From Shinella granuli (lineage in GTDB: Bacteria > Pseudomonadota > Alphaproteobacteria > Rhizobiales > Rhizobiaceae): a stretch of DNA of 64,000 nt. The notes below the pieces were generated by a model. That model ran no database searches. It was not told the origin of the DNA and worked only from the letters and a program-made list of their open reading frames with translations. This document shows positions 28,267-37,383 of the stretch, piece by piece (within the stretch, counting starts at the first letter, position 1; each line of letters begins with the position of its first letter). The stretch is from contig NZ_SLVX01000023.1 in the NCBI RefSeq assembly GCF_004341885.1, positions 43,343 to 107,342 on the forward strand. Direction: 5' to 3'. The position numbers and the translations under genes were made by a program.

Positions 28267-29042
28267 CCTGCGCCTCCCGTCGTCGCGATCATGATGTTGA
28301 CGCCGGCGTCTTCCAGCATCCTGGCGGCGGCGTCCGTGAGGCCGTCGTCGGTGATGATGGTGCCGATGCGCGAGAGGGGCAGGACGGCGTTGCGCGGCTG
28401 GATGGAGAATTTGCGGCTGTCGGCGAGCAGCACGATCTCGTCGGCGCAGGCCGCAAGCTCGCCGATCACCTTGACGAGCAGCGGATGGGATTCGAGCAGG
28501 CCCTTGCCGCTGATGCCCTGCGTGCCCACGAAGAGGCGCGAGGCGAAGAAGCCCGGCGAGCCGGCCGCCGCGTCGTGGATGATGCCGGGCTCGCGGTAAA
28601 GCTCGCCGCCGGCAATCGAAAGCTGGCAGGTGCCGTGCTCGCCGAGATAGGCGGCGAGCGGCATGGAATTGGTCCAGATGCGCAGGTTGCGCTGCGCCAG
28701 CAGGATGCCGAGCTGGTAGCAGGTGGAGCCGGCATGGACGATGATGGAATCCCCGTCGCGCACCAGGCCAGCGGCCATCGCCGCGATCGCCCGCTTCGCC
28801 TCCACGGCGATATCCCGGTTCTCGTCATAGGGCCGCGCCGAGAGCCGTGCGCTGTCGCCCGCCTCGATGGCCGAGATGCCGCCATAGACTTTTCGCGCGC
28901 GACCGAGCTCGTGGAGCTTGTCGATATCCCGGCGGATCGTGGCGGGGGAGACTCCGAGATGTTCCTGGAGGTCCCGCACCGAAGCGAAGGGGGTCTCGCG
29001 CAAGAGGTCGATGATGGCTTTGTGGCGCTCGGTGTCGTTCAC
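28263..29042 (-). CDS. DeoR-family transcriptional regulator of sugar locus
   Basis: 259 aa. The N-terminal helix-turn-helix ASVRDLQEHLGVSPATIRRDI is the DeoR signature. The C-terminal DeoRC sugar-phosphate sensor includes IIVHAGSTCYQLGI and VFLLADSRKF-like IVLLADSRKFSI. The start is GTG at 29042 with GGGAGGAGA six bases upstream; the longer ORF lacks a site. It heads the importer operon and is divergent from the aldolase operon. It probably represses both and is released by a sugar phosphate made by one of the two kinases. Confidence 0.92.
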   Translation of the reverse strand: MNDTERHKAIIDLLRETPFASVRDLQEHLGVSPATIRRDIDKLHELGRARKVYGGISAIEAGDSARLSARPYDENRDIAVEAKRAIAAMAAGLVRDGDSIIVHAGSTCYQLGILLAQRNLRIWTNSMPLAAYLGEHGTCQLSIAGGELYREPGIIHDAAAGSPGFFASRLFVGTQGISGKGLLESHPLLVKVIGELAACADEIVLLADSRKFSIQPRNAVLPLSRIGTIITDDGLTDAAARMLEDAGVNIMIATTGGAG

Positions 29043-29097
29043 GACGTCTCCTCCCGGCGTCTCCCTCGCCGATGAATGAAGACAATCATACTCACGC

Positions 29098-29162
29098 GAA
29101 ATTATCAACAGGAATGACGAAAATTATTCACTATTGACGATATGTGATCATAAAAATACCAT
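29098..29162 (+). promoter_or_regulatory. Divergent promoter region of the sugar locus
   Basis: AT-rich DNA in a GC-rich setting. Direct repeats GAAATTAT (29098-29105) and GAAAATTAT (29119-29127) start 21 bases apart, two helical turns, as expected for a regulator dimer array. A plus-strand promoter is suggested by TTGACG (29134-29139) and TACCAT (29157-29162), 17 bases apart, giving a leader of about 67 bases before the aldolase ATG. The repeats may be DeoR operators. Confidence 0.45.
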
Positions 29163-29236
29163 TCATTGAAAAGTTCGCTCATTCTCGTTGCCAAGCAAGC
29201 GTGGCGCGGCAAGACGGTTCAAAGGAGGAGGCCGGC

Positions 29237-30319
29237 ATGGCTTCGGGCATTCGGGCGCAGGACATTCCCGCCTTCGAGGCATTTCTCGATCTTTCGCGGC
29301 AGATCGGCAGCGACGTGCTGCAAACGCAGGGCGCCGGCGGCAACACCTCCTTCAAGCGCGACGGCGTGATGTGGGTGAAGGCATCGGGCACCTGGCTTGC
29401 CCATGCCGGCGCACGCGACATCATGGTGCCGCTGGCGGTGGCGCCGCTGGTGGAGGCGTTGCGGCAGCGGGATCCGAGCGCCGAAAAGGCCACCGACTTC
29501 ATCGTTTCCCAATTGAATGCCTCGGGTCTTCGGCCGTCGATCGAAGCGAGCTTCCATGCCGTACTGCCGCAGGCGGTCGTTGCCCACTATCACTGCGTCA
29601 ACGCCATCGCACTTTCGGTTCTGGCGGACCGGGAGAGGCTCGTCGCCGAACGGCTGGCGAGGCTGCCGGACCTCACCTGGGCGGCCATTCCCTACCGTCG
29701 CCCCGGCACGCCGCTCGCCCGCGAGATCGAGAGCGTGGCCGCGAGCCGGCCGGATATCCTGATCCTCTACAATCACGGCATCATCGTCACCGGTGAGACG
29801 GTGGAGGAGGTGCGCGAGCGCATCGCCCGCGTTACCGCCGCCCTCGCCGTCGAAGAGCGCGCCGCCGCGCCGGCCAATCCGGCGGCGCTGACAACCCTCG
29901 CGGACGGGTCGGATTTCCACGCGGCTGAGGACACCGGCAGCCACAAGACCGCGCTCAGCCCGGCAAGCATCGCCATGGCGACCGGCGGGTCGCTCTACCC
30001 GGACCATGTCATCTTCCTCGGTACGGAAATCGGCGTCCTTGCCCGGGACGAGACGGCGACGGCCTATTGCGAGGCGCGCCTTGCGCAAAACCGCGCCATC
30101 CCGAAAATGCTTCTCGTGCCGGGGTTTGGCGTCCTGCTGGCGAACGAACTGACCGATGGCGGGCGTGTCATGGCGCGGTGCCTCGCCGAAGTCGTCGCCC
30201 GCATTCCCGAAGGCGCGCCCGTCGTCTATCTCGGACCGGAGCAGGAGCATGAATTGACCCATTGGGAGGCGGAACAATATCGGCAGGCGCTCGACCGCAA
30301 GGCGAGCCAGCGGGCATGA
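29237..30319 (+). CDS. Class II aldolase/adducin family protein
   Basis: 360 aa. The zinc-binding pattern of class II aldolases is present: HxH in VVAHYHCVN and a histidine in ILYNHGI, with glutamate candidates in EASFHAVLPQ. At 360 aa it is longer than FucA or AraD (about 215-230) and its motifs (KASGTWLAHAG, YRRPGTPLARE) resemble the N-terminal half of the large rhamnulose-1-phosphate aldolase/SDR fusion proteins, but the dehydrogenase half is absent. It would cleave a ketose 1-phosphate to DHAP and an aldehyde. AAAGGAGGAG sits before the ATG at 29237. First gene of a three-gene operon. Confidence 0.88.
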   Translation: MASGIRAQDIPAFEAFLDLSRQIGSDVLQTQGAGGNTSFKRDGVMWVKASGTWLAHAGARDIMVPLAVAPLVEALRQRDPSAEKATDFIVSQLNASGLRPSIEASFHAVLPQAVVAHYHCVNAIALSVLADRERLVAERLARLPDLTWAAIPYRRPGTPLAREIESVAASRPDILILYNHGIIVTGETVEEVRERIARVTAALAVEERAAAPANPAALTTLADGSDFHAAEDTGSHKTALSPASIAMATGGSLYPDHVIFLGTEIGVLARDETATAYCEARLAQNRAIPKMLLVPGFGVLLANELTDGGRVMARCLAEVVARIPEGAPVVYLGPEQEHELTHWEAEQYRQALDRKASQRA

Positions 30320-31593
30320 ACGCGCCAGGCAAGCCCGCAACCGCGCTCGGCATCGACATCGGCACGTCAGGGGTGCGCGCGGCAGCTCTTGCAGCGGATG
30401 GCACGCCCCTCGACATGTCCGCCTTTCCCTTCCCGAGCGCGCCCGCGGGGCGCATGCCCGGCATGTGGTGGGCGGGCGTGCAATCCTGTCTTGCGGCGCT
30501 TTCCGCGCGCCTGTCCTTCGCCGCCATCGAGGGTGTGGCGGTCGATGGCACCTCCGGCACGATGGTCGCGCTCGACGCCACCGGCCAGCCGGTCGGCGAG
30601 GCGCTGATGTACAACGATCCTTGCCCCGACCCGGCGATCATCGAGCGGATCGCCGCTCACGCGCCGGCCGATAGCCCCGCGCGCGGGGCGACGTCCGCGC
30701 TCGCCCGCGCCATCCACCTGTCGCGCCGTCCCGGAGTCCGTACGGTCGTACATCAGGCAGACTGGATCCTCCTGAAGCTCGGCCTTGCCACGGCGACGAG
30801 CGACGAGAACAATGCGCTGAAGACCGGCTACGACCTTGCCACCGAGCGCTGGCCGGACTGGCTGGAAGCGTGCGGAATGGACATCGCCCTCTTGCCGGCG
30901 GTCGAGCGCGCCGGCGCGCTTCTGGCGGATATCGGGCCGGCGGGCCGGGCGCTGGGCCTGCCGGCCGGCTGCCGCTATCATGCGGGCACGACGGACGGCT
31001 GCGCCTCCTTCCTGGCGACGGGCGCCTCGGCCATAGGCGACGGCGTCACCGCCCTCGGCTCGACGCTGGTCGTCAAGCTGGCCTCGGCCCGGCCGATCGA
31101 TGCGGCCGGCTATGGCATCTATTCGCACAGGGTTCTGGATTTCTGGCTTGCGGGCGGAGCGTCCAATTCGGGCGGCGCGGTCATCCGCAGCTTCTTCGAC
31201 GACGCGCAATTGAAAGCCATGACGCCGCATCTGCAGCCGGACGTGCCGACCGACCTTGCCTATTATCCGCTCGCAAGGCCCGGCGAGCGCTTCCCCGTCA
31301 ACGATCCCGCCTATCCGCCACGGCTGGAGCCGCGCCCGGCCGATGACGTCGTGTTCTTCCAGGCAATGCTCGAAGGCATCACCGTCATCGAGAAATCGGG
31401 TTACGACCGGCTGGTCGAGCTCGGTGGGCCCAAGGTGCGCTCCGTGCGCACGGTCGGCGGGGGGGCAACCAACCCCGCTTGGACGAGAATGCGGGAAAAC
31501 GCGCTCGGTGTTCCCTTCCTTGCCGCCCGGTCAGCCGAAGCGGCCGTCGGCACGGCGTCGCTGGTCCTTGCCGGAAAGGCCCGGTGGTCATGA
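30316..31593 (+). CDS. FGGY-family kinase (xylulokinase-like)
   Basis: 425 aa, somewhat shorter than XylB (about 485). The N-terminus has GIDIGTSGVRAAAL, followed by VDGTSGTMVALD and HAGTTDGCASF, and the C-terminal TVGGGATNPAWTRMR is typical of the ATP-binding domain. The ATG overlaps the aldolase stop (ATGA). It presumably phosphorylates the ketose that the aldolase cleaves. Having two FGGY kinases in one divergent locus suggests two substrates or two positions of phosphorylation. Confidence 0.9.
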   Translation: MNAPGKPATALGIDIGTSGVRAAALAADGTPLDMSAFPFPSAPAGRMPGMWWAGVQSCLAALSARLSFAAIEGVAVDGTSGTMVALDATGQPVGEALMYNDPCPDPAIIERIAAHAPADSPARGATSALARAIHLSRRPGVRTVVHQADWILLKLGLATATSDENNALKTGYDLATERWPDWLEACGMDIALLPAVERAGALLADIGPAGRALGLPAGCRYHAGTTDGCASFLATGASAIGDGVTALGSTLVVKLASARPIDAAGYGIYSHRVLDFWLAGGASNSGGAVIRSFFDDAQLKAMTPHLQPDVPTDLAYYPLARPGERFPVNDPAYPPRLEPRPADDVVFFQAMLEGITVIEKSGYDRLVELGGPKVRSVRTVGGGATNPAWTRMRENALGVPFLAARSAEAAVGTASLVLAGKARWS

Positions 31594-32429
31594 GCCTTGC
31601 CCCGCGGACGACCCTCGCTGCCCTCGCCGAACGCTACGACGCCTTTCTCGTCGACCAGTTCGGCGTGCTGCGCGATGACGAACGGGCCTATAGCGGTGCC
31701 AACGAGGCCTTGCTCCGGCTGAAGGCATTGGGGAAAACCGTCATCCTCCTTTCCAATTCGGGACGAAGCGGCGACTACAATGCCGGGCGCCTGGTAAAGC
31801 TCGGCTTCGATCGCGCGGGCTTCGATCGTTTCCTGACCTCCGGCGATGTCGCCCACGATATCCTGGCCCGCGAAACGGCCGGTAGACCGGGGACACGCTG
31901 CCTGACGATCTCGAGCGGCGGCGACCGCAACCTTGCCGACGCGCTCGGTTTCGAAAATGTCGAGGACGCGGCGCTTGCGGATATCGTGATCATCTCGGGC
32001 AGCGAGGCGGAGAGGGTGCCACTCTCTGCCTACCGCGAGCGGCTGGAGCCGGCCGCACGACGCGGCGTGCCCTGCTACTGCACGAACCCTGACCGTCACA
32101 AGCTCGCCAAGGGTGGCGTCACCGCACCGGGCGCCGGCAGCATCGCGCTTGCCTATCAGGCGCTCGGCGGTCCCGTCCGCTGGTTCGGCAAACCCTATCC
32201 CGCGATCTACCAGCAGGCCCGATCCCTGCTTTCCGACATTGCCAGCGATCGCACTATCTGCATCGGCGACAGCATCGAACACGATATTGCCGGCGCCACC
32301 AGGGCAGGCTTGGCCTCCTGCCTCGTCCGGACGGGCGTGTTGGCGGGCAGTGCCGAAAGCGACCTGGCCGTGATCTCCGACACGCATGGTGCTCGGCCTG
32401 ATTTCGTGATGGAACGCTTCGCAGTCTGA
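31590..32429 (+). CDS. HAD-superfamily class IIA phosphatase (NagD-like)
   Basis: 279 aa, HAD IIA hydrolase. Motif I is FLVDQFGVLRD, in which the second Asp of the usual DxD pair is replaced, motif II is LLSNSGRS and motif III/IV lies in FGKPYP...CIGDSIEHDIAGA. This motif I variant (DxxGV) is known in one IIA subgroup. It probably removes phosphate from a small sugar phosphate and may clear dead-end intermediates of the aldolase pathway. The ATG overlaps the kinase stop. The second-Asp change may slow classical phosphatase chemistry. Confidence 0.85.
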   Translation: MSLAPRTTLAALAERYDAFLVDQFGVLRDDERAYSGANEALLRLKALGKTVILLSNSGRSGDYNAGRLVKLGFDRAGFDRFLTSGDVAHDILARETAGRPGTRCLTISSGGDRNLADALGFENVEDAALADIVIISGSEAERVPLSAYRERLEPAARRGVPCYCTNPDRHKLAKGGVTAPGAGSIALAYQALGGPVRWFGKPYPAIYQQARSLLSDIASDRTICIGDSIEHDIAGATRAGLASCLVRTGVLAGSAESDLAVISDTHGARPDFVMERFAV

Positions 32430-32485
32430 GTGACTGGATGCACGCAGGATCGCAGTCGCGACACCGGTGCCTGGACGTGACCCGC

Positions 32486-32508
32486 GTGCCGATGCGGGCG
32501 CGCGGCAC
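32486..32508. terminator. Weak hairpin between convergent operons
   Basis: GTGCCG-N11-CGGCAC lies in the 135-base gap between the HAD phosphatase and the yjfF-like gene. No T-run follows on either strand. I see no other feature in the gap. Confidence 0.3.
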
Positions 32509-32564
32509 GACGAGCCCCATGGCGGCCGAGGCTCCATCCAGGTGCGGCCGGAAGAGGATGGTCC

Positions 32565-33533
32565 TTATGCATGCCGCCGCCGTCGGCCCGTGAACTGGAT
32601 CAGGCCCTTCTGGAGAAGGATGAAGGCGAAGAGCAGGGCGCCGATCAGGATCTTCGTCCACCAGCTCGACAGCGACCCGTCGAAGGTGATGTAGGTCTGG
32701 ATGAGGCCCTGGATGAGAATGCCGACCAGCGTGCCGGCGACGAAGCCGGAGCCACCGGTCAAAAGCGTGCCGCCGATGACGACCGCCGCGATGGCATCGA
32801 GCTCCACGCCCACCGTCGCCAACGAATAGCCAGCCGACGTATAGAGCGAGAAGACGATGCCCGAGAGGCCGGCGAGGAAGCCCGACAGCGCATAGATCAG
32901 GATCGTCGTGCGGCCGGTCGGTACGCCCATAAGCTGCGCCGTCGCCGCCCCGCCGCCGAGCGCATAGACATTGGCGCCGAAGCGGGTGCGGTGCGCGACG
33001 AGGATGCCGGCGGCGAAGACGAGGAGCATCAGGCCGCCGATCAGCGTGATGCGCCCGCCGCCGGGCAGCGTGTAGTAGAGGCTCTTCAGCGTGGCGTAGA
33101 ACGGGTGCCGGATCGGGATGGAATCGATCGTCAGCACGAAGGCCATGCCGCGCGCCAGGAACATGCCGGCGAGCGTGACGATGAAGGGCGGCATTTCGAG
33201 GTGATGGATGATCGCCCCCATCAGCGCACCGAAGGCCGTGGTGATGACAAGCGCCAGCACGAAGGCGGCGAGCGGGTGGATCGCGGTCGATTGCAGGAGC
33301 ACCGCGAGGAAGACGCCGGTGAAGGCGATGACCGCGCCGATGGAAAGGTCGATGCCGCCCGACAGGATGACGAAGGTCATGCCGACGGCGGCGATGCCGA
33401 GGAAGGCATTGTCCGTCAGGAGGTTGCCCATCACCCGGGTCGACAGCATGTTCGGATATTGCGCGATGCAGACGGCATAGGCGATCAGGAAGATCGCGAT
33501 CGTCGCGGCGAGGGGAAGGTAGCGCTGGTTCAT
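32565..33533 (-). CDS. yjfF: Galactofuranose-type ABC permease YjfF
   Basis: 322-aa RbsC-like permease with about nine helices. Marks are SGGIDLSIGAVIAF and the C-terminal AAVVIGGTLLTGGSGFVAGTLVGILI. Its position as the last gene after YtfQ-, YtfR- and YtfT-like proteins, and the pairing of two different permeases, follows E. coli ytfQRT-yjfF, the galactofuranose importer. The ATG overlaps the previous stop (ATGA). Confidence 0.9.
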   Translation of the reverse strand: MNQRYLPLAATIAIFLIAYAVCIAQYPNMLSTRVMGNLLTDNAFLGIAAVGMTFVILSGGIDLSIGAVIAFTGVFLAVLLQSTAIHPLAAFVLALVITTAFGALMGAIIHHLEMPPFIVTLAGMFLARGMAFVLTIDSIPIRHPFYATLKSLYYTLPGGGRITLIGGLMLLVFAAGILVAHRTRFGANVYALGGGAATAQLMGVPTGRTTILIYALSGFLAGLSGIVFSLYTSAGYSLATVGVELDAIAAVVIGGTLLTGGSGFVAGTLVGILIQGLIQTYITFDGSLSSWWTKILIGALLFAFILLQKGLIQFTGRRRRHA

Positions 33534-34555
33534 TTCGCCTCCTGCTCCGTCTTCCCGTCCTCGGCCCGCGGGCGGGAGAGGAAGGCGAAGGCCGACTGCG
33601 CGCGCGGCGACTGGATGATGAGAATCATGACGATGATCGCCGCCTTGATGATGAGATTGAATTCGGGCGGGAAGCCGGAAAGCAGGATGCCCGTGTTGAT
33701 CGACTGGATGATCAGCGCGCCGATGAGCGAGGCGGCGATGGAAAAGCGCCCGCCGAGCAGCGAGGTGCCGCCGACGACGACCGCGAGGATCGCATCCAGC
33801 TCCAGCCAGAGGCCGGCATTGTTGGCGTCCGCCCCGCGGATATCGGCCGCCGCGATGATGCCGGCAATGGCCGCGCAGAGGCCGGACAGCATGTAGGCGG
33901 CAATCAGGAGCACGCCCGTCGAGACGCCCGAGAGCGTGGCGGCGCGCCGGTTGACGCCGAGCGCCTCGATCAGCATGCCGAGCGCCGTGCGGCGCACGAG
34001 CAGAGCAACGGCGATGCCGAAGGCGAGCCAGATGACGACGGGCATGGGCAGGCCGAGAAGCGCGCCGCTGCCGATGAAGATGAGCCCGGGATCGTTGAAG
34101 GTGAGGATCGCCCCCTCGGTGACGAGCTGCGCGATGCCGCGGCCGGCGACCATCAGCACCAGCGTCGCGATGATCGGCTGGATATCGAGCACGGCGACGA
34201 GGATGCCGTTCCACAGGCCGCACAGGATGCCCGTGGCGAGCGTGATCAAAAGGGTAGTCGCCAACCCGTGGCCGGAGGTGATGCAGGCGGCCGCGACCGC
34301 GCCGCAGATCGCCATCACCGCCCCGACCGACAGGTCGATGCCCTTGGTGGCGATGACCACCGTCATGCCGATGGCGAGCAGCGCGACGGGTGCGCCGCGG
34401 TTGAGGATGTCGACGAGGCTGCCATAGAGCCGGCCGTTCTGCATTTCGAGGCGGAAGAAGCCGGGAAAGGCGAGGGAGACCATCACGAGGATGACGGCAA
34501 GCGCGGCGGCCTGGGGCAAGAGCCTGACGGCATAGGCTTTCAGCGCGGACGTCAT
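33530..34555 (-). CDS. ytfT: Galactofuranose-type ABC permease YtfT
   Basis: 341-aa inner-membrane permease. It contains IATKGIDLSVGAVMA and LAVVVGGTSLLGGRFSIAASLIGALI, with about nine hydrophobic helices. It probably forms a heterodimeric channel with the YjfF-like subunit. It overlaps both neighbours (ATGA at each junction), so the ATPase and both permeases are coupled in one mRNA. Confidence 0.9.
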   Translation of the reverse strand: MTSALKAYAVRLLPQAAALAVILVMVSLAFPGFFRLEMQNGRLYGSLVDILNRGAPVALLAIGMTVVIATKGIDLSVGAVMAICGAVAAACITSGHGLATTLLITLATGILCGLWNGILVAVLDIQPIIATLVLMVAGRGIAQLVTEGAILTFNDPGLIFIGSGALLGLPMPVVIWLAFGIAVALLVRRTALGMLIEALGVNRRAATLSGVSTGVLLIAAYMLSGLCAAIAGIIAAADIRGADANNAGLWLELDAILAVVVGGTSLLGGRFSIAASLIGALIIQSINTGILLSGFPPEFNLIIKAAIIVMILIIQSPRAQSAFAFLSRPRAEDGKTEQEAK

Positions 34556-36072
34556 GCCTCCACCCTCCCCGCCGACGCGGCGATCGCCTCGACGATGCCG
34601 TCCGTCGTGACCGCGCTGCCCGTGAGTTCGGCGACATGCGCCCGGTCGCGCAGCACGATGACGCGGCTCGAATAGGCGACGAGTTCTTCCAGTTCCGAGG
34701 AGATCACGATCAGCGACATGCCTTTCTCGCACAGCGATTCGATGAGGCGGATGATCTCCGCATGGGCGCCGACATCGATGCCGCGCGTCGGCTCGTCGAG
34801 GATGAGGAAATCGGGATTGGTGGCGAGCCAGCGGGCAAGGATCGCCTTCTGCTGGTTGCCGCCGGAGAGCAGCCGGATCGGCTTTTCCCGGTCGCTGGTG
34901 CGGATGTCCAGCGCCTTGATGTAACGGTCGGCGAGCTGGTCCTGCTCGCCGCGGCTGATCGGCCGCGCCCAGCCGCGTCGGGCCTGGAGGGCGAGCGCGA
35001 TGTTCTCGCGCACCGAGAGATCGCCGACGATGCCGTCGACCTTGCGGTCCTCCGGACAGAAGCCGAACTTCTCGCGGATGGCGGCGCGGGGCGAGGAGAG
35101 GTCGAGCGCCCGCCCGTCCGCCTGCGCCGTGCCGCTGTCTGCCCGCTCGGCGCCGAAGAGGATCTCCGCCGTCTCCGTGCGGCCGGAGCCGAGCAGGCCC
35201 GCAATGCCGACCACCTCGCCGGCGCATATGTCGAGGTCGAAGGGCTGGATATGGCCCTTGCGGCCGAAACCGCGGAAGCGGAAGCGCACGTCGCCGGCCT
35301 CTCCCCTCGCCCCGTGGCCGCCGGCGACTTCCTGCACCAGCTCGCGGCCGAGCATCATGGCGATCAGCTCGCGGCGCGGCAGGTCCGCGGTCGCGCGCGT
35401 GCCGACAAGCCCGCCGTTGCGCAGCACCGTGATGCGGTCGGAGATCTCGTAGACCTGTTCAAGAAAATGGGTGATGAAGACGATGCCGAGGCCGCGCTCC
35501 CTGAGGCGCCGCACGATGCGGAAGAGCATGGCGACCTCGTGCGCGTCGAGGCTCGCCGTCGGCTCGTCGAGGATCAGCACCTTGCCGGAGAGATCGACGG
35601 CCCTGGCGATGGCGACGACCTGCTGGACGGCGACGGAATAGGCGGCAAGCCCGGCGGTGACGTCGATGTCGAGATCGTATTCGGCAAGCAGCGCTTTCGC
35701 CCGCCGGTTCATCTTGCGCGCGCTGACGAGGCCGAAACGCCGCGGCTGGCGGCCGAGGAAGAGGTTTTCGGCGACCGTGAGGTTCGCCAGCAGGTTCACC
35801 TCCTGGTAGACCGTGCCGATGCCGAGATTCTGCGCTTCCAGCGTGCTCTGCGGATCGATGTCCGCACCGTCGAGCACGATGCGCCCGCCGTCGCGGGCAT
35901 AGGCGCCGGTGAGGCACTTGACGAGCGTCGACTTGCCCGCGCCGTTTTCGCCGAGCAGCGCATGCACCTCGCCGCGATGAAGCGAAAAGTCGACGCGGTT
36001 CAAGGCCCGCGCACCCGGGAAGATCTTGTCGATCCCCGTTGCCGAGAGAACATGGGAACTGTCAGGCTGCAT
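34552..36072 (-). CDS. ytfR: Galactofuranose-type ABC ATPase YtfR
   Basis: 506 aa, tandem ABC ATPase. Module 1 has GENGAGKST and a poor signature region (YSVAVQQVVAIARA), and module 2 has GLLGSGRTETA and [13 protein letters not shown]. The start MQPDSSHVL is preferred: it is followed at once by the ABC core. A weak GGGGTCGG precedes it. It powers the YtfQRT-YjfF-type importer; a hairpin in the 106-base gap separates it from the binding-protein gene. Confidence 0.92.
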   Translation of the reverse strand: MQPDSSHVLSATGIDKIFPGARALNRVDFSLHRGEVHALLGENGAGKSTLVKCLTGAYARDGGRIVLDGADIDPQSTLEAQNLGIGTVYQEVNLLANLTVAENLFLGRQPRRFGLVSARKMNRRAKALLAEYDLDIDVTAGLAAYSVAVQQVVAIARAVDLSGKVLILDEPTASLDAHEVAMLFRIVRRLRERGLGIVFITHFLEQVYEISDRITVLRNGGLVGTRATADLPRRELIAMMLGRELVQEVAGGHGARGEAGDVRFRFRGFGRKGHIQPFDLDICAGEVVGIAGLLGSGRTETAEILFGAERADSGTAQADGRALDLSSPRAAIREKFGFCPEDRKVDGIVGDLSVRENIALALQARRGWARPISRGEQDQLADRYIKALDIRTSDREKPIRLLSGGNQQKAILARWLATNPDFLILDEPTRGIDVGAHAEIIRLIESLCEKGMSLIVISSELEELVAYSSRVIVLRDRAHVAELTGSAVTTDGIVEAIAASAGRVEA

Positions 36073-36096
36073 GATCCGACCCCGATGACAATGGCC

Positions 36097-36128
36097 GCCC
36101 GCCGTCTCCCCGGAGACGACGGGCGGGC
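36097..36128 (-). terminator. Intercistronic hairpin between ytfQ and ytfR
   Basis: GCCCGCCGTCTCC pairs with GGAGAC-GAC-GGGCGGGC with a four-base bulge on one side, a strong stem without a T-run. Such structures after a binding-protein gene usually protect that part of the mRNA and lower downstream expression. Confidence 0.5.
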
Positions 36129-36178
36129 TAGGTGGATGCCTGCGCCGGCTTGCGGCCGGACGCGGGCATCGGGAGAGA

Positions 36179-37141
36179 TCAGTAGCCAAGGCCCTTCTTT
36201 TCCTCGTACACCTTGGCCGGGTCGTCGGCCTGGGTGTAGAGTTTCGATTCCGTCTGGATCCACTTTGGCGGCAGCTTACCGTCCTTGCGGAAGGCCTCCA
36301 GCGCGTCGAAGGCCGGGCCGGCCATGTTCGGCGTCAGTTCCACGGTGGCATTGGCTTCACCGGCGGCCATGGCCTGGAAGATGTCAGGCACGGCGTCGAT
36401 GGAGACGACGAGAATGTCCGTGCCCGGCTTCAGGCCGGCTTCCTTGATCGCCTGGATGGCGCCGACGGCCATGTCGTCGTTGTGGGCGTAGAGCGCGCAG
36501 ATGTTCTTGCCGCCGTCTTCCGCCTTCAGGAAGCTTTCCATGACTTCCTTGCCCTTGGTGCGGGTGAAGTCGCCCGTCTGGCTGCGGATGATCTTCAGGT
36601 TGTCCTTGCCGGCGAGCGCTTCTTCAAAACCCTTCTTGCGGTCGATGGCCGGCGAGGAGCCGGTCGTGCCCTGAAGTTCAACGACATTGCACGGCTTGCC
36701 GGCGACGGTGTCGGCCAGCCACTGGCCGGCGACCTTGCCTTCATGCACGAGGTCGGAGGTGACGGCGGTCATGTAGAGGTCTTCCGGCGCATCGACCGTG
36801 CGGTCGAGCAGGATGACCGGGATTTCCGCGTCCCTGGCTTCCTGCAGCACTTCGTCCCAGCCTGTTGCGACGACCGGCGCGACGAGGATGGCGTCGACAC
36901 CCTGCGCGATGAAGGAACGCAGCGCCTTGATCTGGTTTTCCTGCTTCTGCTGCGCATCGGCGAATTTCAGATCGATGCCCCGCTGCTCGGCCTGCTGCTT
37001 GGTCAAGGTGGTTTCCGCAGCGCGCCAGCCGGATTCGGATCCGATCTGCGAGAAGCCGACGGTGAGATCGGCGGCGGACGCGGCGCCGACCATCGAGGCA
37101 GCAAGGATCGTGGCACTCGCAAGTGCGGTTCTGAATTTCAT
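36179..37141 (-). CDS. ytfQ: Galactofuranose-binding protein YtfQ
   Basis: 320 aa, periplasmic binding protein. After a signal peptide ending AASAAD the mature part reads LTVGFSQIGSESGWRAAE, nearly the same as E. coli YtfQ, and the match continues through APVVATGWDEVL, NVVELQGTTGSSPAIDRKKGF, SGDFTR-like TGDFTRTKGKEVMESF and VELTPNMAGPAFDALE. This is one of the surest assignments in the window. It binds galactofuranose (in E. coli also some galactopyranose) for YtfRT-YjfF. The ATG follows GGGAGGAC. The leader holds an AT-rich stretch with a minus-strand TATAAT at 37192-37197. Confidence 0.95.
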   Translation of the reverse strand: MKFRTALASATILAASMVGAASAADLTVGFSQIGSESGWRAAETTLTKQQAEQRGIDLKFADAQQKQENQIKALRSFIAQGVDAILVAPVVATGWDEVLQEARDAEIPVILLDRTVDAPEDLYMTAVTSDLVHEGKVAGQWLADTVAGKPCNVVELQGTTGSSPAIDRKKGFEEALAGKDNLKIIRSQTGDFTRTKGKEVMESFLKAEDGGKNICALYAHNDDMAVGAIQAIKEAGLKPGTDILVVSIDAVPDIFQAMAAGEANATVELTPNMAGPAFDALEAFRKDGKLPPKWIQTESKLYTQADDPAKVYEEKKGLGY

Positions 37142-37191
37142 GATGTCCTCCCAAAGAAAGCTGCTCCTCAGCAGCAAGGGTAAAACATCAT

Positions 37192-37197
37192 ATTATA
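37192..37197 (-). promoter_or_regulatory. Candidate -10 box of ytfQ
   Basis: A perfect TATAAT on the minus strand within the AT-rich part of the 242-base gap upstream of ytfQ. No good -35 hexamer lies 16-18 bases upstream, so an activator may be needed. The AT content contrasts sharply with the surrounding coding DNA. Confidence 0.4.
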
Positions 37198-37383
37198 TTA
37201 CTTTTGTAAATCCCCATCAGGTCCTTCGTGCCGGAAAGTGGATGAAGGTGACGGGCGTGCCGGCTTCGTGCCGGATATGGTCGCGGTAGCGGCGCTTGAA
37301 ATGTGCGTTCAGGCGATCCTCGTCCCGGGACGGATGAGGACCAACCTGAAACAGCTCGATCCCTCTTACAGGCGGTCCATCGC

